NCBI RefSeq assembly: GCF_003989135.1
Contig: NZ_RYZZ01000013.1
Span: forward strand, 1-39,849
Origin: Peribacillus cavernae
Lineage (GTDB): Bacteria > Bacillota > Bacilli > Bacillales > DSM-1321
Length of the DNA: 39,849 bases
Direction: 5' to 3'
In this document: positions 1 to 8,591 of the stretch, in pieces
How positions within the stretch are numbered: the stretch's first letter is position 1
How the letters are laid out: every line of letters starts with the position of its first letter
Position numbers and translations under genes: made by a program
Notes under the pieces: generated by a model
What the model was told of the DNA's origin: nothing
What the model saw: the letters and a program-made list of their open reading frames with translations, nothing else
Databases searched by the model: none

Positions 1-34
1 GGGAAGCCACGAGAGTGGTTTCCCTACTTTATTT
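1..34 (+). terminator. Rho-independent terminator of an upstream gene outside the window
   Basis: Arms GGGAAGCCAC (1-10) and GTGGTTTCCC (15-24) form a hairpin with one G-T pair and a GAGA loop, followed by a T-rich stretch. It probably ends a gene lying left of the window, so dynA starts its own transcription unit. Confidence 0.6.
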
Positions 35-141
35 ATTGTCAATTTTCCCTTTTTTGTTATAGCTTATATAGGAAAGAAACCCGAAATCGTTTACAATGAT
101 AGTAGTACAAACTAGACTCTCGAATTAAGGGGAATGGATTC

Positions 142-3100
142 ATGGTTCATCAATCAACAAAGCAGGAGCGGGATTTAGATACTTTGACGGCCCTTTATGA
201 AGCAATCGGGTCTGGAGGAGATTTCGCGAATGCTGAAAAAATGAAACAGCTGATGGTTAAAATTTACAATCAGGAATTTATCATAGCCTTTTGCGGCCAT
301 TTTTCCGCGGGGAAATCCAGTATGATCAACTATTTGCTGGGGGAGCAGGTGCTTCCATCAAGTCCGATACCGACAAGCGCGAATACGGTAAAGCTCCAGC
401 GGGGAGAAAACTATGCAAAGGTATATTTTTTTCAAGGCAAACCAGTTCTTTTTCCTGCTCCATACGATTACAGGGCAGTTAAAAAATTCGCTAAAGATGG
501 CGAGAGCATTTCGTCAATCACGATCAGTTCAAGTGAGTTTCCACTGCCTGAAACATGTACCGTCATGGATACGCCGGGCATTGATTCGACCGATGATGCG
601 CACCGGGTTGCAACAGAATCGGCTCTTCACCTTGCTAATGCCATCTTCTATGTCATGGACTATAACCACGTCCAGTCCGAAGTCAATTTTCAGTTTGCAA
701 AAGACCTGATGGATGCAGGCAAGCAGGTCTATTTAATCATCAATCAAATTGATAAGCATGATGAAACAGAGCTGGGTTTTATAAATTTCAAGAGCTCGGT
801 CAGTGAGGCTTTTGCAAACTGGGGAGTGTATCCAAATGAGATTTTCTATACTTCATTAAGGGATTTACAAAATGAAGAAAATCAAATTGAGCAAGTAAAG
901 GAATTCATTTTCAAACAAGTGCAGATGGGAGAGGACACCCGGTCTGTTTTTGACTCTGCTGAGAGGCTGTTGGAGAACCATCTGCTCTGGCTTAAAGAAA
1001 AGCTGCAAGAAGAAAATACATCGGCCTTTGCCATTCTTGCTGACTTGCCGCTTGAGGATCGGGAAAGAATCACCGACCGTCTTTTGTCGTTGAATGAAGA
1101 AAAGAGTCGGATTACTTTTCATGCTGGCAGCGTCCAGGAGAAATTTGAAGCGGGACTAGAAACAACCCTGAAAAATGCTTATATCATGCCAGCGCAAACA
1201 AGGGATCTGGCAAAGGCCTATCTGGAATCAAACCAGCCGGAATTTAAAATCGGGTTACTTTTTTCCAGAAAAAAAACAGAAGAAGAGAGAGTGAAGAGGC
1301 AACAAGCAATTCTTAACGACCTCCAGGAAAAGGTGAAAACCAAACTTGAATGGCATCTGAAGGAGCTTGCCGTCAACACGTTATCAGAAGCAGACATCCA
1401 TAACAGCAGCCTTGAGCAGGCAGCACAAGGAATAGAAGTAACTGTTACAGAGCAAATGCTGGCCAGTTCGTTGAAACAGCAGGTGAATATAACCGGGGAA
1501 TATGTCCTGAATTACACCAATGAACTCGCGGCATCGATTAAAAAGGAAGCAAGGAACCAAGCAGATGGATTCCTTCAAGAGTTGCACGGCCATTTGAAGA
1601 AGAGAGCCGCTGAGAAAATCGGCACCATTGAAAATGAACTTGCCGCTTATATACGCTATCAATCGGCTTTTGAATCAATCAGAACCATGAAAGACAACCT
1701 GGAACATACGAAGAAGGCTTTGTTCGATCTTCTAACTAACAAAGAGATTCCATCAAGCAATCTTGATTCCATCCAAATGGTTACTAAATGGATCAAGGAA
1801 GACGATGATGCTATTATCAAGCATACAGACGAAATCGAACCTGCACAGTCAGCAGGCACAAGTCAACAAAAAAACAACCGTAAAGATGTGCCAGTGCAGC
1901 AACCGGCCCAAGATTATCATGTGGACAAGGAAGCGACCGGTATCCATGGGAAAGACAGGCTGAAAAAAACAGCAGCCAATTTAACGAATGCATCGAATCT
2001 GATTCAGCCTTTGAAAGGCTTCCACTCGTTATACAGGGAATTAAAAGAAAAAGCAGAACGGCTGGAGTCGCAAACCTTTACGGTCGCCCTTTTCGGTGCT
2101 TTCAGTGCCGGGAAATCATCGTTTGCAAACGCCTTAATGGGAGAAAACGTCTTACCCGTTTCGCCGAATCCGACAACAGCGGCAATTAACAAAATTTTGG
2201 CGTCAACGGCAGACCATCCGCACGGTACGGCAACAGTCACCTTGAAAAGCGCTGATATGCTGCTCGAAGACGTTGCCCTCGCCCTGTCTGCCTATGACCT
2301 TACTGCCAGGACATTGGAGCAGGCTTACCAGCTGGCGCGAGAATTGCTTAAAGAGTCCGCTGCAGAAGAAAGAGGTAAAACGCATCTTTCCTTTATCAGG
2401 GCTTTTTATCAGGGACTGCCGGAATATCAGGAAAAGCTGGGAACGAAGCTTTCTGTCGACTTAGATGGATTCAGAAGTTTTGCGGCAGTGGAATCAAAAT
2501 CATGTTTTGTCGATTTAATTGAACTTTATTTCGATTGTGAGCTGACAAAGCAGGGAATGGTCCTCGTCGATACGCCTGGAGCGGATTCGATCAACGCCCG
2601 CCATACAGGCGCCGCTTTCGAGTATATTAAAAACTCGGACGCAATCCTTTTTGTGACTTACTATAACCACCCTTTTTCCAGGGCGGACAGAGAGTTCTTG
2701 ATCCAGCTCGGACGCGTAAAGGATTCCTTCGCGATGGATAAAATGTTTTTTATCGTGAATGCCGTCGATCTTGCCGACACCTCTGATGAACTGGAGGAAG
2801 TGATGGCATATGTCAAAGAACATCTGAGTGGATTCGGCATTAGGTTCCCGAAGCTGTTCCCGATGTCAAGCAAAGGGGCGCTTGTGGAAAAAAACGCGGA
2901 AATCCCTTTCCAGCATAAGTTTCTGCCGGACAGCGGTCTCGAAGCATTCCAAACCCAATTTGATAGGTTCATCGAGCATGACCTGACAACACTGGCGCTT
3001 GCATCTTCAAAGGGAGCGATCTTGCGGGCCAGACAGCTGCTGGGGGATGTGATTGCTGCCTCAAAACAGGATGAACGTGCGAAACAAAAGGCGCTTGCAG

Positions 3101-3840
3101 GACTTGATCAGGAATTGCTGCAGCTAAAAGAAATCCTGAGTGGCTTGAATGGAGAAACGGAAAAACAAAGGCTGCGAAAAGAGATTGAGGAGCTGGTGTT
3201 TTACAGCAAACAACGTGTGTTTTTACGATTTGCCGACTTTTTTAAGGAGTCCTTCAATCCTGCAGTCATCAAGGATGATGGACGCGATCTAAAGGCTGTG
3301 CTGCAAAAGTCGTTACGGGAGTTTTTCGCTTCGCTAGGGTTTGATTTGGCGCAGGAAATGCGGGCAACAGCATTAAGAAGCGAACTGTTTGTAGGCCGGT
3401 TGTTATTGGAAAAGCAGACTTCACTTGATGCGAAAGGTAAACAAATCCGCGAAAGTCTCTCTTTAAGAGAGCCCGAAGCATTACATTGTGAGACACTGGA
3501 GTTTAAACAGGCATTTGAAGATCTTCATGTAAACAGTTTTAAGAAAGAGCTTGCCCTATTCAAAAATACGAAATCTTTTTTTGAAAAGAATGAGAAAGCA
3601 AAGATGAGCGATGCACTGCAAGAAGGGTTGGAACAGCCAGCCGCAAGCTATACCGCAGCCCAGCAAGAGCGCATGTACAGCTTCTACTCCACACTCTTTG
3701 ACGAAGAATTACAGAAGCTGCAGCAGGAATATGGTTCCGAAATAAACGAAATATACAGCGGCTTGCGTTCAGCTTTGGAAGAAATCATCGATATTCCGCT
3801 TTATGAAGGAATACTGGAAGAAATAAAACAACTTACTTGA
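142..3840 (+). CDS. dynA: Dynamin-like GTPase with two fused dynamin modules (DynA/YpbR type)
   Basis: A bacterial dynamin-like protein of 1232 residues. In this family two dynamin units are fused in one chain and the protein binds, tethers and fuses membranes; B. subtilis DynA (about 1190 residues) acts at stressed or phage-attacked membranes. Both GTPase modules are intact in sequence. Module 1 has the P-loop GHFSAGKSS at about residues 52-60, DTPG near 142 and NQID near 202. Module 2 has GAFSAGKSS near 652, DTPG near 810 and NAVD near 873. Long helical stretches follow each module, as expected for stalk and paddle regions. The ATG at 142 is preceded by AAGGGG about 10 bases upstream. The next gene follows after only 18 bases, so the two may be co-transcribed. 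The gene-family assignment is firm; the cellular role is inferred from B. subtilis. Confidence 0.95.
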   Translation: MVHQSTKQERDLDTLTALYEAIGSGGDFANAEKMKQLMVKIYNQEFIIAFCGHFSAGKSSMINYLLGEQVLPSSPIPTSANTVKLQRGENYAKVYFFQGKPVLFPAPYDYRAVKKFAKDGESISSITISSSEFPLPETCTVMDTPGIDSTDDAHRVATESALHLANAIFYVMDYNHVQSEVNFQFAKDLMDAGKQVYLIINQIDKHDETELGFINFKSSVSEAFANWGVYPNEIFYTSLRDLQNEENQIEQVKEFIFKQVQMGEDTRSVFDSAERLLENHLLWLKEKLQEENTSAFAILADLPLEDRERITDRLLSLNEEKSRITFHAGSVQEKFEAGLETTLKNAYIMPAQTRDLAKAYLESNQPEFKIGLLFSRKKTEEERVKRQQAILNDLQEKVKTKLEWHLKELAVNTLSEADIHNSSLEQAAQGIEVTVTEQMLASSLKQQVNITGEYVLNYTNELAASIKKEARNQADGFLQELHGHLKKRAAEKIGTIENELAAYIRYQSAFESIRTMKDNLEHTKKALFDLLTNKEIPSSNLDSIQMVTKWIKEDDDAIIKHTDEIEPAQSAGTSQQKNNRKDVPVQQPAQDYHVDKEATGIHGKDRLKKTAANLTNASNLIQPLKGFHSLYRELKEKAERLESQTFTVALFGAFSAGKSSFANALMGENVLPVSPNPTTAAINKILASTADHPHGTATVTLKSADMLLEDVALALSAYDLTARTLEQAYQLARELLKESAAEERGKTHLSFIRAFYQGLPEYQEKLGTKLSVDLDGFRSFAAVESKSCFVDLIELYFDCELTKQGMVLVDTPGADSINARHTGAAFEYIKNSDAILFVTYYNHPFSRADREFLIQLGRVKDSFAMDKMFFIVNAVDLADTSDELEEVMAYVKEHLSGFGIRFPKLFPMSSKGALVEKNAEIPFQHKFLPDSGLEAFQTQFDRFIEHDLTTLALASSKGAILRARQLLGDVIAASKQDERAKQKALAGLDQELLQLKEILSGLNGETEKQRLRKEIEELVFYSKQRVFLRFADFFKESFNPAVIKDDGRDLKAVLQKSLREFFASLGFDLAQEMRATALRSELFVGRLLLEKQTSLDAKGKQIRESLSLREPEALHCETLEFKQAFEDLHVNSFKKELALFKNTKSFFEKNEKAKMSDALQEGLEQPAASYTAAQQERMYSFYSTLFDEELQKLQQEYGSEINEIYSGLRSALEEIIDIPLYEGILEEIKQLT

Positions 3841-3858
3841 TGTAAGGGTTGATAGTGA

Positions 3859-4638
3859 ATGAACGAAAAGGCTGGCTCTCTTTTAAAAAGTATTGAAAAA
3901 GAAAACGAGATTGTCATCGTGATGGCTGCTGAAACCGGCAGCCATTCTTTTGATCTCGAGTCCCCTGAATCGGACAGGGATATCCGATTTCTATTTGTCC
4001 GGGCAAATATCAGGGAGTATCTTTCAATCGAACTGCAACCTGATGTCATATCTTTATGGAAAAGCGATTATGAAATAGAGGGATGGGATATCTTTAAAGC
4101 TTTCCGCCTGATCTTAAAAAGCAATCCGAACCTGTTTGAATGGTTTCATTCCCGTACTTATGAAGGTTCAAATGAAGTATTCATGGCGGAAATGAAAAGC
4201 TTGATGGCAAGCCATTATTCTTTGCGCAATCTTGGCCAGCACTACTATCATATGTGCGTTAGCAACCTAAACCAACTCAGCAAAAATAGCGGCAGCGATA
4301 AAAAGGGACATAAAACCATGGTTCAGGCGGCGCGTTGTTATTTAATGCTCTCCTTTTTATTGCAAAAACAGGCTCTCCCGCCGTTAGCAGTTTCTCAGCT
4401 TTTAAAGGAAGTCAACATGGATTGGAAATTATCCTCTGTTTTTGAAGGGTTGTTCCAGGCAAAAAGGAGCGACGTGTATTTTTCAAAGGAAAAAATCTTA
4501 AAAATTGGGTCTTTGTTTGAAGGAGAATTAATTTCTGCAAAGAATCTATTAATAACTCTTCCTGAGGGAACTGACATGGAAGATAGGTTGAATAAAACCA
4601 TATGGGAATGCCTGGACATTGGGCAAGGAGGAAAATAA
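3859..4638 (+). CDS. YcgL-type predicted nucleotidyltransferase
   Basis: A 259-residue protein resembling B. subtilis YcgL, a predicted nucleotidyltransferase of the DNA polymerase beta-like superfamily. The N-terminus carries a GS motif (GSHSFDLESPESDRD, about residues 29-43) with the downstream Asp-x-Asp expected to bind metal. The rest is helical and may recognise a substrate, which is unknown for the family. It begins 18 bases after dynA and its stop codon is one base before the sulfurtransferase start, so the three genes look like one transcription unit. The ribosome site is modest (AAGGG, spacing about 11). Catalytic activity is inferred from the motif only. Confidence 0.8.
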   Translation: MNEKAGSLLKSIEKENEIVIVMAAETGSHSFDLESPESDRDIRFLFVRANIREYLSIELQPDVISLWKSDYEIEGWDIFKAFRLILKSNPNLFEWFHSRTYEGSNEVFMAEMKSLMASHYSLRNLGQHYYHMCVSNLNQLSKNSGSDKKGHKTMVQAARCYLMLSFLLQKQALPPLAVSQLLKEVNMDWKLSSVFEGLFQAKRSDVYFSKEKILKIGSLFEGELISAKNLLITLPEGTDMEDRLNKTIWECLDIGQGGK

Positions 4639-4639
4639 G

Positions 4640-5479
4640 ATGGGATTCTTTATTTCAAAAGAAGAAGTTTTGGAGCTAGTAAACAATCATCAAGCGAGAA
4701 TCGTGGATTGCCGTTTTCAGCTTGGGAATACTGGTTATGGAGAAGAGACATACCGAGAAGTCCATATTCCTGGAGCGGTTTTTTTTAACACCGAAAAAGA
4801 TCTGTCAGGTCCGACTTCGGAACATGGGGGACGCCACCCGCTGCCGGATTTACAAATGTTCAGGAAAAAGTTAGAAGAGGCTGGCATCAGCAATGATACG
4901 ACAGTGGTGGCCTATGATGCCGGGAAAGAACCATTCGCTTCCCGTCTGATCTGGATGTTGACTTATATCGGCCACAAAAAAGCATATCTGTTGAACGGCG
5001 GCTTCCAAGCCTGGCAGGAGGCTGGCCTTCCTGTTGATACAGACATCCCTCATTATCATGAGGAAAGTTATCAACTGAATATCAATGAAGCTGTTCTCGC
5101 CAGTTATGAAGAGGTAAAAAGCTTTACAAAAGAAAGGCCTGAAGATATAGTTTTAGTCGATTCACGCGAAGAAAAAAGGTTTCTTGGAATAGAAGAATCC
5201 ATTGACAAGAAGGCGGGCCATATACCAGGAGCGGTTAATAAGTTTTGGGCGGAAGGGTTAAGCAACGGAATGTACGGCGATAGCTCCCGCCAAAGTGAAC
5301 GCTTCAGCGAAATAGACCCCTCAAAGCAGCTGATAGTCTATTGTGGCTCAGGGATTTCTGCTGCCCCTAATTTCCTCGCATTAAAAGAAGCTGGTTATGA
5401 AAATGTGAAACTGTACGTTGGCAGCTTCAGCGATTGGATTTCCTATCAGAATAATCCGATTGAAACAAAGAAATCATGA
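4640..5479 (+). CDS. Two-domain rhodanese-type sulfurtransferase
   Basis: A 279-residue protein with tandem rhodanese domains, the usual layout of thiosulfate or 3-mercaptopyruvate sulfurtransferases. It would move a sulfane sulfur from a donor onto an acceptor through a cysteine persulfide in the cytosol. The C-terminal domain holds the active-site loop CGSGISA with the catalytic Cys at about residue 235. A CGSG loop is more typical of mercaptopyruvate sulfurtransferase than the CRKG loop of thiosulfate enzymes, so the former substrate is favoured but not shown. The ATG at 4640 is chosen because an excellent AAGGAGG lies at 4625-4631; an upstream in-frame TTG at 4619 overlaps the preceding gene and has no such site. 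No clear terminator follows. Confidence 0.88.
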   Translation: MGFFISKEEVLELVNNHQARIVDCRFQLGNTGYGEETYREVHIPGAVFFNTEKDLSGPTSEHGGRHPLPDLQMFRKKLEEAGISNDTTVVAYDAGKEPFASRLIWMLTYIGHKKAYLLNGGFQAWQEAGLPVDTDIPHYHEESYQLNINEAVLASYEEVKSFTKERPEDIVLVDSREEKRFLGIEESIDKKAGHIPGAVNKFWAEGLSNGMYGDSSRQSERFSEIDPSKQLIVYCGSGISAAPNFLALKEAGYENVKLYVGSFSDWISYQNNPIETKKS

Positions 5480-5638
5480 TAATAGCCTTTGGTTTTTCCA
5501 GTCAAACTTCCTCGAAAAACGAGTGGCTTATGGTAAAATAAGATAGTGTCTAATAAATGAGTGAAAATCTACTGCCTTCCATGTAACAAGTTGGGGGCCT
5601 TTCCTTTTTTTCATCTTATGATCGGTCATAGGAAAGTA

Positions 5639-6020
5639 TGAGCTATCATTGAAATTTAAGAGCGATTAGCCAAATTTATGATCGATGGCAGTTTTTCTGA
5701 TAAAAAAAAGAAATATTTGTGGCGAACCTCTTCGTGTTTCTAGAAGAAACGATGCTGGATTACCCCGATTCTTGCTTTTAAGAGCGGTTATCAAGAATTG
5801 TGAGCGATTATCAGAAAATATGAGCGATTAGCCAAATTTATGATCGATGGCAGTTTTTCTGATAAAAAAGATATATTTGTGGCGAACCTCTTTGTGTTTC
5901 TAGAAGAAACGATGCCGGATTACCCCGATTATTGCTTTTAAGAGCGATTATCAAGAATTGTGAGCGATTATCGAAATTTAAGAGCGATTAGGCAGATTTA
6001 TGAGCTATCATCGAATTTAT
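5639..6020. repeat. Clusters of a degenerate 20-bp tandem unit
   Basis: This gene-free interval (5480-6091) is mostly repeats. The short unit is close to GAGCGATTATCRAAATTTAW and recurs with an exact 20-base period in three clusters, at 5639-5698, 5781-5860 and 5941-6020. The clusters are separated by about 80 bases of a second sequence containing GGCGAACCTCTT and the near-palindrome GTTTCTAGAAGAAAC. No open frame of note, transfer RNA or clear promoter is visible. The units abut directly, with no spacers of the CRISPR kind. Its function is unknown. Confidence 0.85.
5660..5972. repeat. Tandem duplication of a ~152-bp segment (two copies)
   Basis: Copy 1 is 5660-5812 (153 bases) and copy 2 is 5822-5972 (151 bases). 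They differ at only a handful of positions, including a change in the A-run near the middle. Each copy starts and ends in 20-bp units, so the duplication probably arose by slippage or recombination between short units. Confidence 0.85.
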
Positions 6021-6091
6021 GCTACAACTGCGATTTTTCAACAGATAATGTTTCTAATATTTGTGAGTTTAAAGTTTTTTGAGGTGATGAT

Positions 6092-6973
6092 ATGGAAAAC
6101 AACGAAACACAACTGCCATCCCTTATGCTAGTGGATGGAATGGCACTTTTATTCAGGGCTTTTTATGCGACGGCTGTTACAGGCCAGTTTATGATAAATT
6201 CCAAAGGCGTACCGACCAATGCCGTACAGGGCTTTTTGAAGCATATGTTGACAGCGGTCGACCACTTTTCTCCAACGCATGTTGCTGTTTGCTGGGATAT
6301 GGGCAGCAAAACATTCCGCAACGAGCTGTTCGGTGAGTACAAGGCAAATCGATCCACCCCTCCTGTAGAGATGATCCCGCAGTTTGATCTTGTAAAAAAA
6401 GCGGTAGAAGCGTTTGATATTCCAAACATAGGCCTGGAAGGTTTCGAGGCGGATGATTGTATTGGCACAATTGCAAAAGCTTCCATATCCAATAGCAACG
6501 TATATATCCTAACAGGGGATCAGGATATGCTTCAGCTTCTGGAAGATAATATTTCAGTTGTTCTTCTCAAGAAAGGCTTTGGCAATTATGAGGTCCATAA
6601 TACTAATAGCTTCTATGAATGGAAGGGAATCACACCGCGTCAAATGATTGATTTGAAGGCGTTAATGGGAGATCCTTCCGACAATTATCCGGGAGTAAAG
6701 GGAATTGGCGAAAAAACCGCCTTAAAGCTGCTCATCCAATATGAGAGCATTGAAGGAATCCTTGAAAACGTCGAAGCTTTGACTAAAACCCAGCGCGCAA
6801 AAATTGAGGTAGCGGTTGATATGCTGCATCTCTCGAGAAGGCTCGCTGAAATAAAATGTGATGTGCCAGTGTCTTGTTCGTTAGAAGAATCCCTCTTCAA
6901 TTATGACCGTGAGAAAGTCAAACAAATGGCTTTGGACCATGAGTTTAGAACATTGCAAAGAATGATTATATAA
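6092..6973 (+). CDS. ypcP: 5'-3' exonuclease of the DNA polymerase I N-terminal family (YpcP)
   Basis: A 293-residue stand-alone 5' nuclease related to the N-terminal domain of DNA polymerase I. In B. subtilis such a protein helps remove RNA primers and flaps alongside PolA and RNase HIII. Visible family motifs are DGMALLFRAF near residue 15, EADDCIGTIA near 120, TGDQDML near 141 and the helix-three-turn-helix segment GDPSDNYPGVKGIGEKTA near 192-209, which binds DNA. The acidic residues expected to hold metal are present. The start is supported by GAGGTGAT just upstream. The gene is followed at once by a terminator shared with the convergent sspL. Proximity to dynA and sspL matches the B. subtilis gene order. 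Confidence 0.92.
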   Translation: MENNETQLPSLMLVDGMALLFRAFYATAVTGQFMINSKGVPTNAVQGFLKHMLTAVDHFSPTHVAVCWDMGSKTFRNELFGEYKANRSTPPVEMIPQFDLVKKAVEAFDIPNIGLEGFEADDCIGTIAKASISNSNVYILTGDQDMLQLLEDNISVVLLKKGFGNYEVHNTNSFYEWKGITPRQMIDLKALMGDPSDNYPGVKGIGEKTALKLLIQYESIEGILENVEALTKTQRAKIEVAVDMLHLSRRLAEIKCDVPVSCSLEESLFNYDREKVKQMALDHEFRTLQRMII

Positions 6974-6976
6974 GAG

Positions 6977-7013
6977 CCAACCGCTGCCTTGGATTGGCAA
7001 GCGGTTGGTTTTT
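6977..7013. terminator. Bidirectional Rho-independent terminator between ypcP and sspL
   Basis: Arms CCAACCGCT (6977-6985) and AGCGGTTGG (7000-7008), followed by five T on the plus strand. It lies between two convergent genes and probably serves both. Confidence 0.85.
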
Positions 7014-7014
7014 G

Positions 7015-7149
7015 CTATTTTGTATTATCCTTCTTCGCCGCGTTTTCAAGTTTACCTTTCGGATCTTTTGCTGTGTCTGCGCCGACTGAATAACCTTGCG
7101 GATTAACCCCGCTGAAAGCATCGGCTCCTCTATTTCTACTTTTGCTCAT
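7015..7149 (-). CDS. sspL: Small acid-soluble spore protein L (SspL)
   Basis: A 44-residue ORF beginning MSKSRNRGADAFSGVNPQGY and ending KKDNTK. The GVNPQG segment, the DPKGKLE stretch and the basic C-terminus resemble minor small acid-soluble spore protein SspL of Bacillus, and ypcP is its neighbour in B. subtilis as well. The start has a very strong AGGAGGTG site 6 bases upstream. In B. subtilis the gene is expressed in the forespore under sigma G; I could not find an unmistakable sigma G promoter here. The presence of this gene is a main reason to call the organism a spore former. Confidence 0.85.
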   Translation of the reverse strand: MSKSRNRGADAFSGVNPQGYSVGADTAKDPKGKLENAAKKDNTK

Positions 7150-7288
7150 GAAAAACACCTCCTGTTAGTACTCTTTGCAAAAACATGAAAGCATATGTTG
7201 GCAACTTTTGTCGAAAAATGTATAGGCAAAACAGCATTTTTACGGTAAAATGTAGAAGGGAAATGTAATAAGGCAGGTGGAAGTTCCT

Positions 7289-7558
7289 GTGGAAAAAACT
7301 GTAGAAGAATATATAAGTTTCCTTGAATCGAAAGGGTTTTCCTTCGGTGAGGATGCAGTAGGGTTTATCTTTTTTGGAAAACATTATACCAATGCCAGTG
7401 ATTTTCTCGTAAATCTGGCGATCGAAATGACCCTTAAAGCACAAAAGGATTTTGACGGAAGCTTTTACATATCGTTGCTCGAAGCATTAAAACAGAGTCA
7501 GGTCCATACCCGTTCCGAGGCAGAATCATTTGCAAGGGACCGAGGGTTATTGGTTTAG
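7289..7558 (+). CDS. Small conserved protein of unknown function
   Basis: An 89-residue acidic cytosolic protein starting MEKTVEEYISFLESKGFSF, without signal peptide, membrane segment or cysteine. It looks like a compact helical protein conserved in Bacillaceae, possibly of a DUF family (DUF6123 comes to mind but is unchecked). The GTG at 7289 is chosen because AGGTGG lies 8 bases upstream; the earlier GTG at 7277 would sit inside that site. A strong terminator follows three bases after the stop codon. No function can be assigned. Confidence 0.72.
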   Translation: MEKTVEEYISFLESKGFSFGEDAVGFIFFGKHYTNASDFLVNLAIEMTLKAQKDFDGSFYISLLEALKQSQVHTRSEAESFARDRGLLV

Positions 7559-7560
7559 AA

Positions 7561-7593
7561 AAAAACGGCAGATATCGATCTGCCGTTTTTTTT
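7561..7593 (+). terminator. Rho-independent terminator
   Basis: Arms AACGGCAGAT (7564-7573) and ATCTGCCGTT (7578-7587) with a four-base loop and a run of T to 7593; A residues on the left let it also work leftward. Confidence 0.9.
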
Positions 7594-7640
7594 CTGTATA
7601 AGAAACTACGGATTGAATTTTATGTAGATAACTTAATTTT

Positions 7641-7944
7641 GGTTATCTCCATCCACCTCCAGCGCCTAGCCCCGACGCACAGGACGTGCTGGTGCCGACG
7701 AAGACATAAGGACGTGGCAATTTTAGTCGGCCTCGAGGTCATAAGCAAATCATCTGATGGGGAGAAAACCGCTCCCCATACAGCTGCTTGTCTTATGCTT
7801 GTCGGACTTGCACAGGACAAGGAACGCTTCGTCAGCATTACATCGCACGAAGGAAAGCGATAGCTTTTCGAGGATGTGCTGACGTCGACGTTCGCCACAG
7901 GACGTGGCGGATGTTAGTCGACGTTCCATTTAGGCGCTTGCGCT
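7641..7944. repeat. Large interspersed repeat, copy A
   Basis: This fills the 7594-8011 gap. The block is bounded by an exact 8-bp inverted pair, AGCGCCTA (7661-7668) and TAGGCGCT (7931-7938). It contains a long imperfect hairpin (about 7740-7798) whose core is ATGGGGAG...CTCCCCAT. It also holds two related modules rich in CACAGGACGTG and CGACG, at about 7672-7730 and 7871-7928. A second, partly different copy lies at the window end (39712-39817). Open frames across it (74 and 92 codons) are not believable genes. It resembles intergenic repeats seen in many Bacillus drafts; its role is unknown. Confidence 0.8.
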
Positions 7945-8011
7945 TTTGTTCCTGAACTGCTCCTACAGAAACCGATTATCGTTGCCGAAAATTAATGGTT
8001 CGTTGTCTTCT

Positions 8012-8413
8012 TCATTCTTTTGCCTCTGTGTTCAAATGAATCGCCTTTCTCGCCAATTTATCGGCTGATTTATTTTCGATGCTCGGAATCCACTTCATAA
8101 AAAACAAATCAAGCTGGCGAGACAATTCAAGGGCTTTTTCCAAAAGCGGTGAATAGCGCTTATTCTTCACGAATTCTTTTTCAATCGCCCGGTTAATCAG
8201 TTGTGAATCAGTCCGGAAGGAAACGGCCATATATTTTTTTTCAAGACAGATTTCCAGTGCTTTGATCAAGGCATGATATTCCGCTTCATGGTTTTCCATC
8301 ATGCCAAGCGGAATCGAAAACCGTTCTACCTGGCCGTTATTATTAATGAAAATGCCGGCACCGCTGGGACCGGGATTGCCCGCGCTTGCTCCGTCGGTAT
8401 TCACTTCAATCAT
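8012..8413 (-). CDS. RNase HI-like protein (YpdQ-like), short form
   Basis: A 133-residue single-domain RNase H-fold protein. RNase HI cuts the RNA strand of RNA-DNA hybrids. All four acidic positions of the DEDD active site can be aligned: D7 in TDGASAGNPG, E45 in HEAEYHAL, D69 in RTDSQL and D118 in NKSADKLA. It resembles B. subtilis YpdQ, which as I recall was reported inactive as an RNase H, so activity here is uncertain despite the intact residues. The ATG at 8413 has AGGGGGA nine bases upstream. The gene is divergent from a second RNase H-like gene starting at 8592, with both promoters sharing about 180 bases. Confidence 0.87.
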   Translation of the reverse strand: MIEVNTDGASAGNPGPSGAGIFINNNGQVERFSIPLGMMENHEAEYHALIKALEICLEKKYMAVSFRTDSQLINRAIEKEFVKNKRYSPLLEKALELSRQLDLFFMKWIPSIENKSADKLARKAIHLNTEAKE

Positions 8414-8591
8414 AATAAGTTCCCCCTATGATCCCCCAAGTTGAAAATCGCAAATTATTAAAAATATCCAATTTTATCATATAGCAAGCCCAGGGATGAT
8501 TGCAAAAAAAATAAGGGAAATTATAAATAACAAAACGTATACTAAAAAGACCAAACATAGATATGATAAGGATAGAAGGCAGGGTGAAGAA

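Noticed and set aside
5639..6020. CRISPR array
   Set aside because: The 20-base units are directly adjacent with no unique spacers, are too degenerate, and no cas gene is near.
7620..7898. Open frames of 74 codons (plus, 7639-7863) and 92 codons (minus) in the gap after 7593
   Set aside because: They lie wholly in the interspersed repeat, have no ribosome site and are broken in copy B.
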